A DNA stretch of 64,000 nt from BCD1 sp965230565 (lineage in GTDB: Bacteria; Bacteroidota; Bacteroidia; Chitinophagales; Saprospiraceae), in assembly GCA_965230565.1 (NCBI GenBank), contig CBDDLH010000001.1, positions 1-64,000 of the forward strand, in the 5' to 3' direction. How positions within the stretch are numbered: the first letter of the stretch is position 1; every line of letters begins with the position of its first letter. Made by a program: the position numbers and the translations under genes. Under the pieces are notes generated by a model. The model saw only the letters and a program-made list of their open reading frames with translations, did no database searches and was not told where the DNA came from. Shown here piece by piece: positions 25,746 through 34,552 of the stretch.

Positions 25746-26372
25746 CTAAATCTCACCTTTGCCAACCTGAGAGAATACATAAAACATTTCAGTGGCTATC
25801 TGAACACTCCTTTCCTCATATTTTTCTGATTGCTGTGGAGTGTTGTCAAAGGCTTTTGGATCTTCGTAAGTTACGGGGATTCTGACCTCAGCTCCTGGAA
25901 CAAAAGGACAATCCTCATCCGCCTGGGAGCAGGTCATTACTGCCGCAAATTCGGATCCGGGATTAAAATCATCATCCATTGTTTTGGAAAAACCGATGAT
26001 CGGGTGGGCATCCGATGCGAATTTGATGCTATACACCGGATTGTCACCCCCGGAGAGTTTGTTTACCTGAAATCCCTGCTTCTGTAGAGTCTCGGCTACT
26101 TTGGGGAAAAGAGCAGTAGCTGCAGTTCCTCCTGAATAACAATACACATTTTGGATATTGAAGTAAGTGGCCATCGTTTGTGCCCATACCTGTGACAGGT
26201 GGCTGCGACGAGAGTTGTGGGTACAGATCAAATTTATCCGAATAACTTTTTGATCATTCACTTTTTTTTGAACATACTCGATCAAAGGAGCTAAGGTTTT
26301 CTTTCTTTCTTCGGTAATGAGCTCAGGTTGTAATGTCGAAATAAAGTTCCCGAGGGTTTCAAAAACGGTCAT
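25746..26372 (-). CDS. LMW-phosphatase-type arsenate reductase / protein tyrosine phosphatase
   Basis: 208 aa, cytoplasmic. The P-loop LICTHNSRRSHLSQVWAQ has CX5R(S): Cys50 and Arg56. MTCSQADEDCPFVPGAEVRI gives further Cys residues that could serve as the redox relay of thioredoxin-coupled ArsC enzymes, and VTYEDPKAFDNT holds the general-acid Asp of the LMW-phosphatase fold. Such proteins reduce As(V) to As(III) for export by ACR3. Longer than classic 130-aa ArsC by an N-terminal helical extension of about 40 residues, which is common in Bacteroidota. Downstream of arsR with a second operator-like site between. Confidence 0.85.
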   Translation of the reverse strand: MTVFETLGNFISTLQPELITEERKKTLAPLIEYVQKKVNDQKVIRINLICTHNSRRSHLSQVWAQTMATYFNIQNVYCYSGGTAATALFPKVAETLQKQGFQVNKLSGGDNPVYSIKFASDAHPIIGFSKTMDDDFNPGSEFAAVMTCSQADEDCPFVPGAEVRIPVTYEDPKAFDNTPQQSEKYEERSVQIATEMFYVFSQVGKGEI

Positions 26373-26425
26373 TTATTGAATTTTTTTGGTATTAAGTTTA
26401 ATTTGAAAATATATTTCATTGTTTT

Positions 26426-26446
26426 ATTGCAATATTACAATTAATA
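26426..26446. promoter_or_regulatory. ArsR-type operator candidate upstream of the phosphatase gene
   Basis: attgcaatattacaattaat differs at one position from the sequence at 26812-26832. It is an imperfect palindrome around AATATT, located 54 nt upstream of the ATG at 26372. Confidence 0.6.
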
Positions 26447-26459
26447 GGTGCAAAAAAAT

Positions 26460-26792
26460 TCAACAGCATTCTTCCTGAAAGGAAATATCCTGATCAAAAA
26501 AGGTCTTCATGATGGTCTTCATTTTGACCCAATTCTCTGAATCCACACAGTAACAAACGCTGGTGCCTTCCACACTTCCTTTGATCAGGCCCAAATGTTT
26601 CAACTCTTTCAGGTGCTGTGAAATGGTAGGCTGTGCCAAACCGATTTCGTCCACCAGGTCTCCACACACACAGGCATTTACCTTGAACAAATGCTGTAAA
26701 ATAGCAACACGTGCCGGATGTCCGAAAGCTTTGGCAAATACGGCAATTTCATTCTGCTCGTCTGAAAAAATCTCTGTTTTCGCTAAGCCCAT
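26460..26792 (-). CDS. arsR: ArsR-family arsenic-responsive repressor
   Basis: 110 aa winged helix. Helix-turn-helix: EIGLAQPTISQHLKELKHLG (about 49-68). The As(III) site is suggested by Cys41 and Cys43 (NACVCGDLV), at the start of helix alpha-3 as in classical ArsR. Extra Cys residues are at 80 and 82 (TSVCYCVD) and at the very end (QEECC). It would release DNA on binding As(III) or Sb(III). It is the first gene of the operon, with one operator candidate in front of it and another between it and the phosphatase gene. Confidence 0.93.
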   Translation of the reverse strand: MGLAKTEIFSDEQNEIAVFAKAFGHPARVAILQHLFKVNACVCGDLVDEIGLAQPTISQHLKELKHLGLIKGSVEGTSVCYCVDSENWVKMKTIMKTFFDQDISFQEECC

Positions 26793-26811
26793 AATCCAAT
26801 TTTATTATTTA

Positions 26812-26832
26812 ATTGCAATATTACGATTAATA
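26812..26832. promoter_or_regulatory. ArsR-type operator candidate upstream of arsR
   Basis: attgcaatattacgattaat matches 26426-26446 at all but one position and lies 20 nt upstream of the arsR ATG. Two copies in the two promoter-like gaps of one operon argue that this is the ArsR binding site. Confidence 0.65.
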
Positions 26833-26950
26833 TATTTCTCCTCCTATCAATTATCTCAATTTTTTTGAACTATATTGCCAAAGCTATCCCTGTTAGTTGG
26901 CATGTATCCATAAATCCATACTACGTGGCTGTATGTTTCATAAATAGGAA

Positions 26951-27230
26951 ATATATTGAGTACCTATGGCACTCTGTGTGTTTATCTTCCGGGCAAGGCA
27001 CTGCGTGCCTTGTTACCGATATTTGGTCTCTATGAGACCTTTGAGCCCCCCCTTCGGGAATGATCCATAGGACGTACCTAGGGTACTTAGTATGTCCATT
27101 ATTTTTGGCAAGGCACTGCCTACCTTGTTACCGGGATTCGGTCTCTATGAGACCATTTTGTTCCAACGGGACGTCCCGATGGGTAACACCTAAGCTAAAA
27201 GGATGGCAAGTACCGTAGGTAAGGAATATG
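26951..27230. repeat. Multi-hairpin element, double copy (copy C)
   Basis: Two modules in tandem fill the 441-nt spacer 26793-27233. Module 1: left end tattgagtacctatggcact, hairpin 1 at 26994-27012 (CAAGGCAC-TGC-GTGCCTTG), spacer ttaccgatatttg, hairpin 2 at 27025-27039 (GGTCTC-TAT-GAGACC). Module 2: left end aggacgtacctagggtactt, a damaged hairpin 1 (27109-27127), hairpin 2 at 27140-27154 (GGTCTC-TAT-GAGACC), the conserved tgttccaac, palindrome cgggacgtcccg, and right end agtaccgtaggtaaggaata. It ends 4 nt from the CPBP stop codon. Confidence 0.8.
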
Positions 27231-27233
27231 TTT

Positions 27234-28034
27234 TCAAATCCTTTGCTCAGCACCCCTCTTCCAAATCAAAGTATTCCTGTTAATCCGTAGCTCCTCACCT
27301 TTTCTCTTTTTATAAACAATAGTGAAAACAATCGCCAACGTGACAGTAAGCGCTCTCAAGACATTAGGAATAATTCCCCCAAGTGCCGTTTCATGCATTT
27401 CAAAAATATGCCAGGTCAGGTTCATAAAGGCGTGTAAAAATATGGGTACCCAAAGGTTGTCGTTCCATTCCACAAATAACCAGGCAAAAAGCACAGCACC
27501 CATGAAGGTCACCCCGAAAATTCCAATCAATTCACCAGGATCCTGGCTTTGATACAAGTGGCCGGATGCAAAAACGATCGCTCCCAAAACAATAACAGGA
27601 ATAAAGCCCCAGCGTGAATTATTATAGATCTGACCAAACAAAAACCCTCTGAAGAATAACTCTTCCACAAAGCCAATTACCAGCGACCCGGCAATGATAT
27701 TTTGAATATTAAACTCAGAAGTGAATTCAAAAAAGAGAAGTCCGCCCAGCAACATGGGTATGGCAAACAGCAAGCCGTAGATGAAAGCTCTCGGGAGATT
27801 GTGATTTAGACCAAGGCTTTTAAAAATATTGCGGGAAGGATCTATCAAATACGTCCCAACAAAAAGCGGAATACCCAGGATCATATAGGTAAGAAAGTAA
27901 CTAAGCAGGCCAAAGTGCGTTACCTTATCAAGGGCAGTTTTTATTTCCCTGAAATACTCTTTGGAAAACATATAGATTGAAAAGCAAACTATGGTAATGA
28001 TAATGGCTCTTAGTCCTCTTTCAAGCTTCATCAA
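27234..28034 (-). CDS. CPBP-family (CAAX-type) intramembrane metalloprotease
   Basis: 266 aa, about eight TM segments. Motif 1 FVEELFFRGFLFG has the paired Glu and the Arg (EExxxR); motif 2 IVFASGHLYQSQDP has the Phe and His of FxxxH; motif 3 PIFLHAFMNLTWHIFE has HAxxN. This is the complete catalytic set of CPBP glutamic-type intramembrane proteases. In bacteria they serve in bacteriocin self-immunity, peptide maturation or signalling; no bacteriocin gene is seen nearby. The stop abuts the repeat cluster 26951-27230. Confidence 0.92.
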   Translation of the reverse strand: MMKLERGLRAIIITIVCFSIYMFSKEYFREIKTALDKVTHFGLLSYFLTYMILGIPLFVGTYLIDPSRNIFKSLGLNHNLPRAFIYGLLFAIPMLLGGLLFFEFTSEFNIQNIIAGSLVIGFVEELFFRGFLFGQIYNNSRWGFIPVIVLGAIVFASGHLYQSQDPGELIGIFGVTFMGAVLFAWLFVEWNDNLWVPIFLHAFMNLTWHIFEMHETALGGIIPNVLRALTVTLAIVFTIVYKKRKGEELRINRNTLIWKRGAEQRI

Positions 28035-28150
28035 TTAGACTTTAAATGTTTTAGATTTACCGTAAGTGGAACATAGTTACAGTCCAACATACGCTCAAAA
28101 CAATCATTCGTTTTTTTCAGTTCCCGAAATGACTACTTTCGATTCAAAAA

Positions 28151-28909
28151 TCATCTTTTTCTTCTCCTTTTTTCCCGAAGTATTTGAATGTCATTTTTTA
28201 TGTAAGTAAAAGCAATGCCCAAACTTACCAAAGGAAAGAAAAGTCCACTAAGATCTCCTTCTGCCAAAATCATGATTCCTATTAACAAAAACAAAGCTGT
28301 CAAACCATAACCAACGATCCTCATGAATATTTTCCCAAGTGTCCATTCACTTTCTTGCCAGAATTCATCCTCAGCCTTTTCTTGCTTTTGCTGGACCTGC
28401 TCCTCTACATTTTCTCCTTTTAAAATACTGGCAGCATTAAATAAAAAAGCATCCACATTTTGACGATTTCGTTTGATGGAATATCCACGTCTGATAAGGT
28501 TAGGATCCTTCATGCTATTGATCAGCAATCGGTTTCCCTTCAGCTTGATAGTAATTATTTCACCACCGTTACCCATTTTAATTGGAGACCTGTAAGCTTT
28601 GGCGAAATGACCTGTTAGTTTTGAAATATGCCAGTCGAGCTGCCTGGAAGTAACTTTCACTGCTCTTTCAAATTGCTCCGATGTCATCTCTGCCTTGAAT
28701 TCCTGAAAAAACAACCGGTTCCAATAGAGCCAATAGAAATGAACCCCTGACACGATGAAGACTAGTGCAAAAAAGAGCAAAAAATTGTCCTGATTCCCCG
28801 TAAAATAAAAATAGGCACACATTATTCCCGGAACCGGAAGGAAGATGGATGAGCTGTAGTAATTGAACCAGAGATCTCTGGATAATTTAATTCTTTCTTT
28901 GGATTTCAT
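28151..28909 (-). CDS. Membrane protein of unknown function with YcxB-like layout
   Basis: 252 aa from the ATG at 28909 (MKSKERIKLSRDLWFNYYSS); a 27-residue longer form from 28990 has a non-conserved lead. Two TM segments near the N-terminus (FLPVPGIMCAYFYF, FLLFFALVFIVSGVHFYWLY), a soluble middle (KAYRSPIKMGNGGEIITIKL, RLLINSMKDPNLIRRGYSI), then two TM segments (YGLTALFLLIGIMILAEG, LSGLFFPLVSLGIAFTYI) and a basic tail. The layout recalls YcxB-like proteins, but this is only a pattern match. Confidence 0.55.
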   Translation of the reverse strand: MKSKERIKLSRDLWFNYYSSSIFLPVPGIMCAYFYFTGNQDNFLLFFALVFIVSGVHFYWLYWNRLFFQEFKAEMTSEQFERAVKVTSRQLDWHISKLTGHFAKAYRSPIKMGNGGEIITIKLKGNRLLINSMKDPNLIRRGYSIKRNRQNVDAFLFNAASILKGENVEEQVQQKQEKAEDEFWQESEWTLGKIFMRIVGYGLTALFLLIGIMILAEGDLSGLFFPLVSLGIAFTYIKNDIQILREKRRRKR

Positions 28910-29035
28910 TGGAGGTGTTGAAGCATGACGATTAGCAAAATTAACTCTTAAAAATACAAAAACGTCACGGCAATAAAAACCAGGTGGCAAAAGTTTAAAC
29001 GGGTAATTGAGACTACCTCATTTGTATAGTGCTCG

Positions 29036-29140
29036 CAGATGGCGCAGATGGAGTCTAACGACATTCCGCACCAAAGGTCGGAATAAACGCAGATCAAATT
29101 ATTCTATCAGTGAAAATCAGCGTGAAATATTGCTTCAAAG
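29036..29140. repeat. Dispersed repeat, CGCAGATGGCGCAGATG type
   Basis: The spacer 28991-29191 contains gcagatggcgcagatggag and aacgcagatcaaattattct, followed by cagtgaaaatcagcgtgaaa. This phrase (cgcagat ... atcagtgaaaatcagcgtg) is a known type of intergenic repeat in Bacteroidota. A partial inverted segment (attccgcaccaaaggtcgga) lies inside. It is the only copy of this type in the window. Confidence 0.5.
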
Positions 29141-29191
29141 TTTATGTTTTTACTTTTAAGGCAGCCTTTAACAAGATTGTTTACTTCATCC

Positions 29192-29440
29192 CTAACGACT
29201 GGTTTCCATCTGTATCATGTCTGAAAATCTGAATGGGTGCTGTAATTCATTATTAAAGGTAATTCCACTCGTTGAGCTGTCCAGTAAAGAAAACAATGGA
29301 TCCTGACTTTCTTCAATTTCTGTTGTTTTTGACTCTTCTTGTTGCTCGGAAGTTTGGCAGGACTGGAACAAGAACTGACCAGCAATAAATGTGCTTAACA
29401 AAAGTAAAAACAAAGTTCTAGCGAAAAAATGCTTTCTCAT
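29192..29440 (-). pseudogene. Truncated CRTAC1/ASPIC-UnbV-type lipoprotein gene (N-terminal piece)
   Basis: 82 aa. A long signal peptide (FARTLFLLLLSTFIAGQFLF) with a lipobox ending QSC is followed by acidic linker and then DPLFSLLDSSTSGITFNNEL. That phrase is the usual start of the mature part of CRTAC1/VCBS lipoproteins in Bacteroidota, which run for about 1000 residues (normally continuing into an NGGGVAxGDxNNDG segment). Here the frame ends 15 codons after FNNEL in unrelated sequence (QHPFRFSDMIQMETSR). I read it as a gene cut by a deletion. A short native lipoprotein cannot be excluded. Confidence 0.6.
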
Positions 29441-29689
29441 GACAGGTTAATTTGAAATGGATTGTTGTAATAAATCTCTCTTAGGTGTCAACAAATGATT
29501 GATGAAACTGATATTGGGAGGAACCCCAAAATAGACCTTCGATTTAGCAATATTCTACGGGAAACAGAAATATCTGTTGCGAATACAGTTAAGAAAATAT
29601 CAATTAGGCCAAATGATAGATTGAATAAATCTACGCAAAGAATGTATTTGTGTTGTTACGAAAACGCAAACTTGATGCCTATTGCACAA

Positions 29690-30922
29690 TTAATTCCCCA
29701 GAGCCACTTTCAAACCTTCAATCAACTGATCAACCTCCTCCAGGCTCGTATAGTGAACAAATGAGAATCTCAACACACCAGGTTGTTCAGGAATATCCAT
29801 ATCCATCAATGGTCTGACTGCATAGAAATGGCCCTTGCCCAACATCAGTTTTTGTTCAGTCAAAGTGGCGTAAATTTCTTCAAGCTTTTTATTCAAAGGA
29901 ATAATGGAAACAATGGGTAACCTATCGTCGATGCTGTCAGGGCCAACAATCCGCACATCTTCCCGGGATCGCAAAAATGCCAGTAACCTGTCCAGTAATG
30001 CCGTTTCGTGTTGTCTGAATAAATTGTTCAGTGCAATGTTTTTTTGAGCAGGCTCCACCGCTTCATCAAAATGATGTTCATAAAGTGCATCAAAATAATC
30101 CAATATACCGTTGACAGCAGCTATTTGGGCATGGTCAGGTCCGGCGGGAGTGATCATATTCCTGGTTATGCCATCCTTGAAAAAATGAGACTGATTTTCC
30201 ATTTTTTCAATCAAGGCCTGCTTTACATACATCAGCCCCAGGTGAGGGCCAAAAGTCTTGTAAGTAGAGAAAAGGTAAATATCGGCACCAAGATCCTTAA
30301 GATCCGGAAACCCGTGTGGCGCGTAACCGACACCATCCACTACGGATAAAGCTCCGAATTCATGGGCCAACTGGGAAATCTCTTTTGCCGGATTGATATG
30401 GCCAATTACATTGGAACAATGCGGGTAGGCTACCATTTTAGTCCTTTCTGTTAGCAGCACTTTCAAATCTTCCAAACTCAAAACGCCCGTTTCCGGATGC
30501 ACGTGCCACTCTACAATATTCATGCCCCGTTCAGCTAATCTTCTCCAGGCGCCGGAATTTGCTTCATGGTCCTGACAGGAAACAATTATCTCGTCACCTT
30601 GCTGCCACAAGGGGCGCATGGCGTTGGCTAAAACATATACATTTTGAGTAGTCGAAGGTCCAAAGTGAATTTCGGAACTATCGACATTCAGGTATTCAGC
30701 CATTCGTTTATATGCATCATCCATCAACCCTCCGGCTACCAAAGAAGCAGGATATGGATAATACGGCTGAACTTTGTTTTTCATATAAAAACCGGTCAAC
30801 CGGTCAATGAATTGTTGGCAGGGATAGGATCCACCGGCATTTTCAAAAAAGGCCCATCCATCAAGAGTGGGTTCGGAAAAAGCGGGGAATTGTGCACGTA
30901 CAAATGTTAGATCAAGTTTCAT
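29690..30922 (-). CDS. Class V aminotransferase-fold PLP enzyme, cysteine-desulfurase-like (VC1184 type)
   Basis: 410 aa, cytoplasmic. PLP-binding features: STTQNVYVLANAM (phosphate pocket), CQDHEANSGAWRRLAERG (His119), SVVDGVGYAPHGFPDLKDLG (Asp196), and the Schiff-base Lys222 in LFSTYKTFGPHLGLMYV. The overall pattern, including FENAGGSYPCQQFIDRL at the N-terminus, is that of the cysteine-desulfurase-like subfamily (VC1184 type), whose members often lack proven sulfur activity. It starts 4 nt before the stop of the NlpC/P60 gene at 30926, so it may be the last gene of that operon. Confidence 0.88.
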   Translation of the reverse strand: MKLDLTFVRAQFPAFSEPTLDGWAFFENAGGSYPCQQFIDRLTGFYMKNKVQPYYPYPASLVAGGLMDDAYKRMAEYLNVDSSEIHFGPSTTQNVYVLANAMRPLWQQGDEIIVSCQDHEANSGAWRRLAERGMNIVEWHVHPETGVLSLEDLKVLLTERTKMVAYPHCSNVIGHINPAKEISQLAHEFGALSVVDGVGYAPHGFPDLKDLGADIYLFSTYKTFGPHLGLMYVKQALIEKMENQSHFFKDGITRNMITPAGPDHAQIAAVNGILDYFDALYEHHFDEAVEPAQKNIALNNLFRQHETALLDRLLAFLRSREDVRIVGPDSIDDRLPIVSIIPLNKKLEEIYATLTEQKLMLGKGHFYAVRPLMDMDIPEQPGVLRFSFVHYTSLEEVDQLIEGLKVALGN

Positions 30923-30925
30923 GTT

Positions 30926-32578
30926 TTATTGTTTTAGGATTTTGAACATCGCTTTTTTATGGTCGCTGCCAATAACTTCCAAAAAGTACTGCCCGCCAGA
31001 TAATTCCCGAATCTCAAGCTTATTGAGGTTGTTCTTCTCCAATTCTTTCACTTTTCTGCCCAATACATCATAAATAATAAGCTTGTGAATTACCTGGTCA
31101 GCTGTTGTTTGAATATGAATGACATCTTTGGTTGGATTTGGAAAAACGATTACCTGTTGCTGAAAGACCGGGTCATTGACATCATTTGGGTCCAGGACTT
31201 CCACGGCAATGCATTCCAAATTGTTAATTTCATTTTCTTCATTTAAAACACCTGCTGCATCACCTGCAAAAATCAGGAAATAATTCCCCGGCATGGTCTG
31301 CTCCGGAATGGTCAAAACTTCCGACTCCGTCATGGTCAATTGATTATTACCTAATTCCGAAGTATCTGCTCCCAGGAAAATATCATCTGAATCCGGTACG
31401 CAGTCGATTGACAAATAATATTCCACCACAAAATCGGGCAATTCTGCATCGGATCTTGAACCTGCATAGTTGTGATCCACTGAAATGTCAATTGTCTGCC
31501 CTGGATTCAAGGCAGTGGGAGAAACCGAAGCCCCGGAAACACTGATGTCCTCCGAGGTAAAACACTCCACAACCAGATCATAAGCACTCTGACTTCCATC
31601 GTCGGAATCAACTACGATATAATAGGTATGTCCGGCCTGCACATCAGCGTAAACCGCATCATTGGAAGTTACCACACCAAGGCAGTCAGCAGGGTCACAA
31701 CTTCCCAAAATATATACATCCAGGTCACCGGAGAAATTCGAAATTTCAGCCGCGATCGTACCATCCAATTCGGGAGTAATAGTGTGTACCCGTTCCGGCC
31801 CTGTCTCCGTCCAGGAGTTACAGCCATAAAACCCAATTTGGGATGGCGCATCCGAACTGCTTCCATGATAACTTTCTCCACAGGTCAAAGGTACAGCCTC
31901 TGCACAATCCAAAATAGCCGTCCCGGTTGTCATTCCGGTATAATACTGTGGATTGTAATTGGATAACTGTGACATATTGTAGGTCCAGTTAAATACCCGC
32001 CATAAACCATCACCACCAACATTCCCAACTCCCGAACCCGACTCTATTACGGTGATCGTTCCATTGGCATTGATCTGGGTTACCAACCTTACATGACTGC
32101 CTGGGTTATTGACCATATCTGCTTCCCTAAGGTCGTCATAGCTATCGTGATGGCCGAATAATTCGTTGACATTGATCATAGAAGTGCTGAAGTGTCCGCC
32201 CAATCCACAACAACGGCTGACAAAACCGGAACAATCCACCCCGATAGCACAATTGGGTTCGGCACCATAACCGGCTGCCGTATTATCATCACCCGCTGAT
32301 TTACCCTCCGGTAAATAAGCTGTGAAATCTGACAATGTTGAATTACCTCCCCAGCAATAGGGCATCGCCGTTTGATCACCAACCGTCACCCAGAAAGGGG
32401 TGTTAACAGATTTCCCACCACAACTTTCCTGATTCCAGATATTATCGGGATTCGCTGTCCAATCGAAATTTAAGTAAGCTTCAGCATTACTGATTACTTC
32501 GGAAGAGAGGATTTGTGCTTTTGGTAAATGACTAAAGCCCAAAACCAATAAAAACGATAACCAAATAACTTTTTTCAT
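30926..32578 (-). CDS. Secreted NlpC/P60-like amidase with PPC, CARDB and T9SS type A domains
   Basis: 550 aa. Signal peptide about 1-21 (VIWLSFLLVLGFSHLPKAQ). Residues 25-230: NlpC/P60-like cysteine hydrolase with PYCWGGNS, catalytic Cys116 in GVDCSGFVSRC and His162 in PGSHVRLVTQI. Next, a PPC-type domain (about 245-345: GDLDVYILGSCDPADCLG, HTYYIVVDSDDGSQSAYDL), a CARDB-like domain (about 350-470: SVSPTALNPGQTIDISVDHN, ENEINNLECIAVEV) and a T9SS type A tail (VFPNPTKDVIHIQTT ... GGQYFLEVIGSDHKK). A likely peptidoglycan-type or amide hydrolase released outside the cell. Its ATG overlaps the previous stop as ATGA. Confidence 0.85.
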   Translation of the reverse strand: MKKVIWLSFLLVLGFSHLPKAQILSSEVISNAEAYLNFDWTANPDNIWNQESCGGKSVNTPFWVTVGDQTAMPYCWGGNSTLSDFTAYLPEGKSAGDDNTAAGYGAEPNCAIGVDCSGFVSRCCGLGGHFSTSMINVNELFGHHDSYDDLREADMVNNPGSHVRLVTQINANGTITVIESGSGVGNVGGDGLWRVFNWTYNMSQLSNYNPQYYTGMTTGTAILDCAEAVPLTCGESYHGSSSDAPSQIGFYGCNSWTETGPERVHTITPELDGTIAAEISNFSGDLDVYILGSCDPADCLGVVTSNDAVYADVQAGHTYYIVVDSDDGSQSAYDLVVECFTSEDISVSGASVSPTALNPGQTIDISVDHNYAGSRSDAELPDFVVEYYLSIDCVPDSDDIFLGADTSELGNNQLTMTESEVLTIPEQTMPGNYFLIFAGDAAGVLNEENEINNLECIAVEVLDPNDVNDPVFQQQVIVFPNPTKDVIHIQTTADQVIHKLIIYDVLGRKVKELEKNNLNKLEIRELSGGQYFLEVIGSDHKKAMFKILKQ

Positions 32579-33561
32579 TTGCCCGTTTTTTGAGAAATCA
32601 ACGAAACTTTGTCCTGATGCAAAACAAGATGATAAACTACATCTCCATGAACCCGTAAATCATTTTTAAGAAATGCATATGGCTGCATATCAACAACCTG
32701 TAATTCTGTAAAAAAATCATCTTGAGAGCTGCTTATGGCTCTTTTGACAACCAGCGGTTTTTGGCTCGTAATTTTTTCAATGATGCAAATCAACTCATTA
32801 TTCATCTCACCAAGAACCGTCATCGCACCAAGTGAGGTTTCGGAATTGTAATTAATTATTCGATCTTCAGAAAGTTCCACTGAAAAGGTGCTGGCCGATG
32901 TTTTCTGGACCCAAATCGAACTGCCCATCATGTTCAGTTTATCGATTCTTTTAACCTCCTTTTCACCAATAACCCAGGCACTGCCGTCAGACATGGACAC
33001 CAGGATCTGATCATCAAGGGAGAGCAGTCGATCAAAGGTAAAAACCGCCGGAATTTGATGCTTAATAGTTCGAACAACCTGATTTTCGGTCACCACAAAA
33101 ATATTTTTTTCACCGAGCACATAGATTTGATCATCTTTTGAAAATACATCCAAAAGGATTTCCGGCAGGCTCAGTTCAGCTTTGATCTGATTGATCCCCA
33201 GGTCAAAAAATCTAACCACATTTTTTCCTTCAAAATTGCCAATCAAAACAAAGGTATTTTCATCCGGCACATCGTAGGCCGTCAACATATACACTTCATT
33301 TTCAAGGGATTTAACAGGATGGATTTTGAGATCAGCAACAGCGATCTGCAATACTTTTTGGCGATCCTGTTTTTTTGTTTCCTCCAACTCTTCCGTTTTC
33401 ACCTGAGTCTCCACTGCCTCTTTTGCTTTATCCCCAAAGACATTCCAGCCAATAAACAAGACAACCAATGCACCGGCTGTTACGAGAGAATATTTCACCA
33501 TTTTATTCATGATTCTTTTGGTATTATTTTCAATCCAAATCATCCCTCCATTTCCATTCAT
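32575..33561 (-). CDS. Membrane-anchored protein of unknown function, beta-propeller-like
   Basis: 328 aa. ATG 33561 overlaps the stop of the upstream gene by ATGA, which supports this start even though MNKMVKYS at codon 18 looks like a more usual N-terminus. One TM segment (YSLVTAGALVVLFIGWNVFG) is followed by a charged linker (VETQVKTEELEETKKQDRQK) and about 250 residues of short beta units: DVPDENTFVLIGNFEGKNVV, SKDDQIYVLGEKNIFVVTEN, SLDDQILVSMSDGSAWVIGE. This fits a beta-propeller outside the inner membrane. Unknown role; middle gene of a coupled operon. Confidence 0.65.
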   Translation of the reverse strand: MNGNGGMIWIENNTKRIMNKMVKYSLVTAGALVVLFIGWNVFGDKAKEAVETQVKTEELEETKKQDRQKVLQIAVADLKIHPVKSLENEVYMLTAYDVPDENTFVLIGNFEGKNVVRFFDLGINQIKAELSLPEILLDVFSKDDQIYVLGEKNIFVVTENQVVRTIKHQIPAVFTFDRLLSLDDQILVSMSDGSAWVIGEKEVKRIDKLNMMGSSIWVQKTSASTFSVELSEDRIINYNSETSLGAMTVLGEMNNELICIIEKITSQKPLVVKRAISSSQDDFFTELQVVDMQPYAFLKNDLRVHGDVVYHLVLHQDKVSLISQKTGK

Positions 33562-34532
33562 CTCACCTCGATCTTCCCGTCAATCCAAGGACTGCCCTCA
33601 AGATAAAATATCATCCCGGTTTTTTCCTGAATTTCGAAAAGCTTATTCCTCGTTTCAACGCTACGCAGGTAAACGGTCGCTCTCAAATTATTGATGGCCT
33701 TCAACGCTCTTTCAGACGGTGGATTGAGTATTCCGTAGGTTAAATCCTGTTGTTGTACGTTGCGATACCACTCATCTATCAATGCGAGTTCAAAGGGTGA
33801 AACCTGACCTTTCCTGAGCGCTTTTTCCAATTCAGGCTTCAACGTTTGATAGAGCGTATCTTTTTGCCCATATTCCAGGGAAATGGAATTGTGGTGACTG
33901 AGAATTGTAGAAGCCCAATAATTATTCCCGATCAGTTGTTCTCCGGGATACCCATATTGCCGCAGAATGACTTTCAGTTCAGCCAACTGCCTTTCACTGT
34001 GAGGTGCAAATTTTTTCTCGGCATATCTGTCCTGAGCTTTGGAGCTAAAGGTGAATAATGCACCGATGGCTTTCCGCTGGTCTCGTGAAAACAACTTTTT
34101 TACTTGTTTCCGTAAAGGATTATTCAGGCTCGACAAATATTGTTGACGTAGTTCCTTGTAGTTCTTTTTAAGGTTTTTCCAATCTTCTCCTTCACGCAAT
34201 GGAGCAAAAAAATCATTTTTCCGGATAGATTTCCATTCCCAGCCGGCAAGTATACCCTTTTCGATCAGCTTTGTGGCTTTTGGAGTATTTCCCAAATAAA
34301 GGGCCAACTGAGCGGAGATCTGATATTCTTTCAGAAAAATAAAATCATAATCTTGCACCAGTTCTTCGTAAATCTTTAGAGCTGAATCGAATTTTTCTTT
34401 GGTTATGAGCTGTTCTGCTTTTAAAACCTGTTGATGATAATGAACATAATCTTTTGTTTCATTGGCCATTGAGTTTGTCAATGAAAGGGTTAAGATCAGT
34501 ATGGGGAGTGATATGGACTTTGTTAGGTTCAT
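33558..34532 (-). CDS. Secreted helical (TPR-like) protein, function unknown
   Basis: 324 aa with a signal peptide (SISLPILILTLSLTNSMA). The first part is TPR-like (HYHQQVLKAEQLITKEKFDS, ALKIYEELVQDYDF, NTPKATKLIEKGILAGWEWK). The rest (KLFSRDQRKAIGALFTFSSK, LKVILRQYGYPGEQLIGNNY, ILSHHNSISLEYGQKDTLYQ) is like a conserved Bacteroidota domain in which a DQ..R pair and HH are kept; no activity is known to me. First gene of the coupled set 34532-30926. A repeat fragment lies 20 nt upstream of its start. Confidence 0.65.
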   Translation of the reverse strand: MNLTKSISLPILILTLSLTNSMANETKDYVHYHQQVLKAEQLITKEKFDSALKIYEELVQDYDFIFLKEYQISAQLALYLGNTPKATKLIEKGILAGWEWKSIRKNDFFAPLREGEDWKNLKKNYKELRQQYLSSLNNPLRKQVKKLFSRDQRKAIGALFTFSSKAQDRYAEKKFAPHSERQLAELKVILRQYGYPGEQLIGNNYWASTILSHHNSISLEYGQKDTLYQTLKPELEKALRKGQVSPFELALIDEWYRNVQQQDLTYGILNPPSERALKAINNLRATVYLRSVETRNKLFEIQEKTGMIFYLEGSPWIDGKIEVR

Positions 34533-34552
34533 ATTTTTCTCTTAGGGTTCAA

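Noticed and set aside
29495..29764. 89-aa plus-strand frame
   Set aside because: No family, no start signal, and its end is antisense to the class V aminotransferase gene. The 249-nt spacer 29441-29689 holds nothing else I can support.
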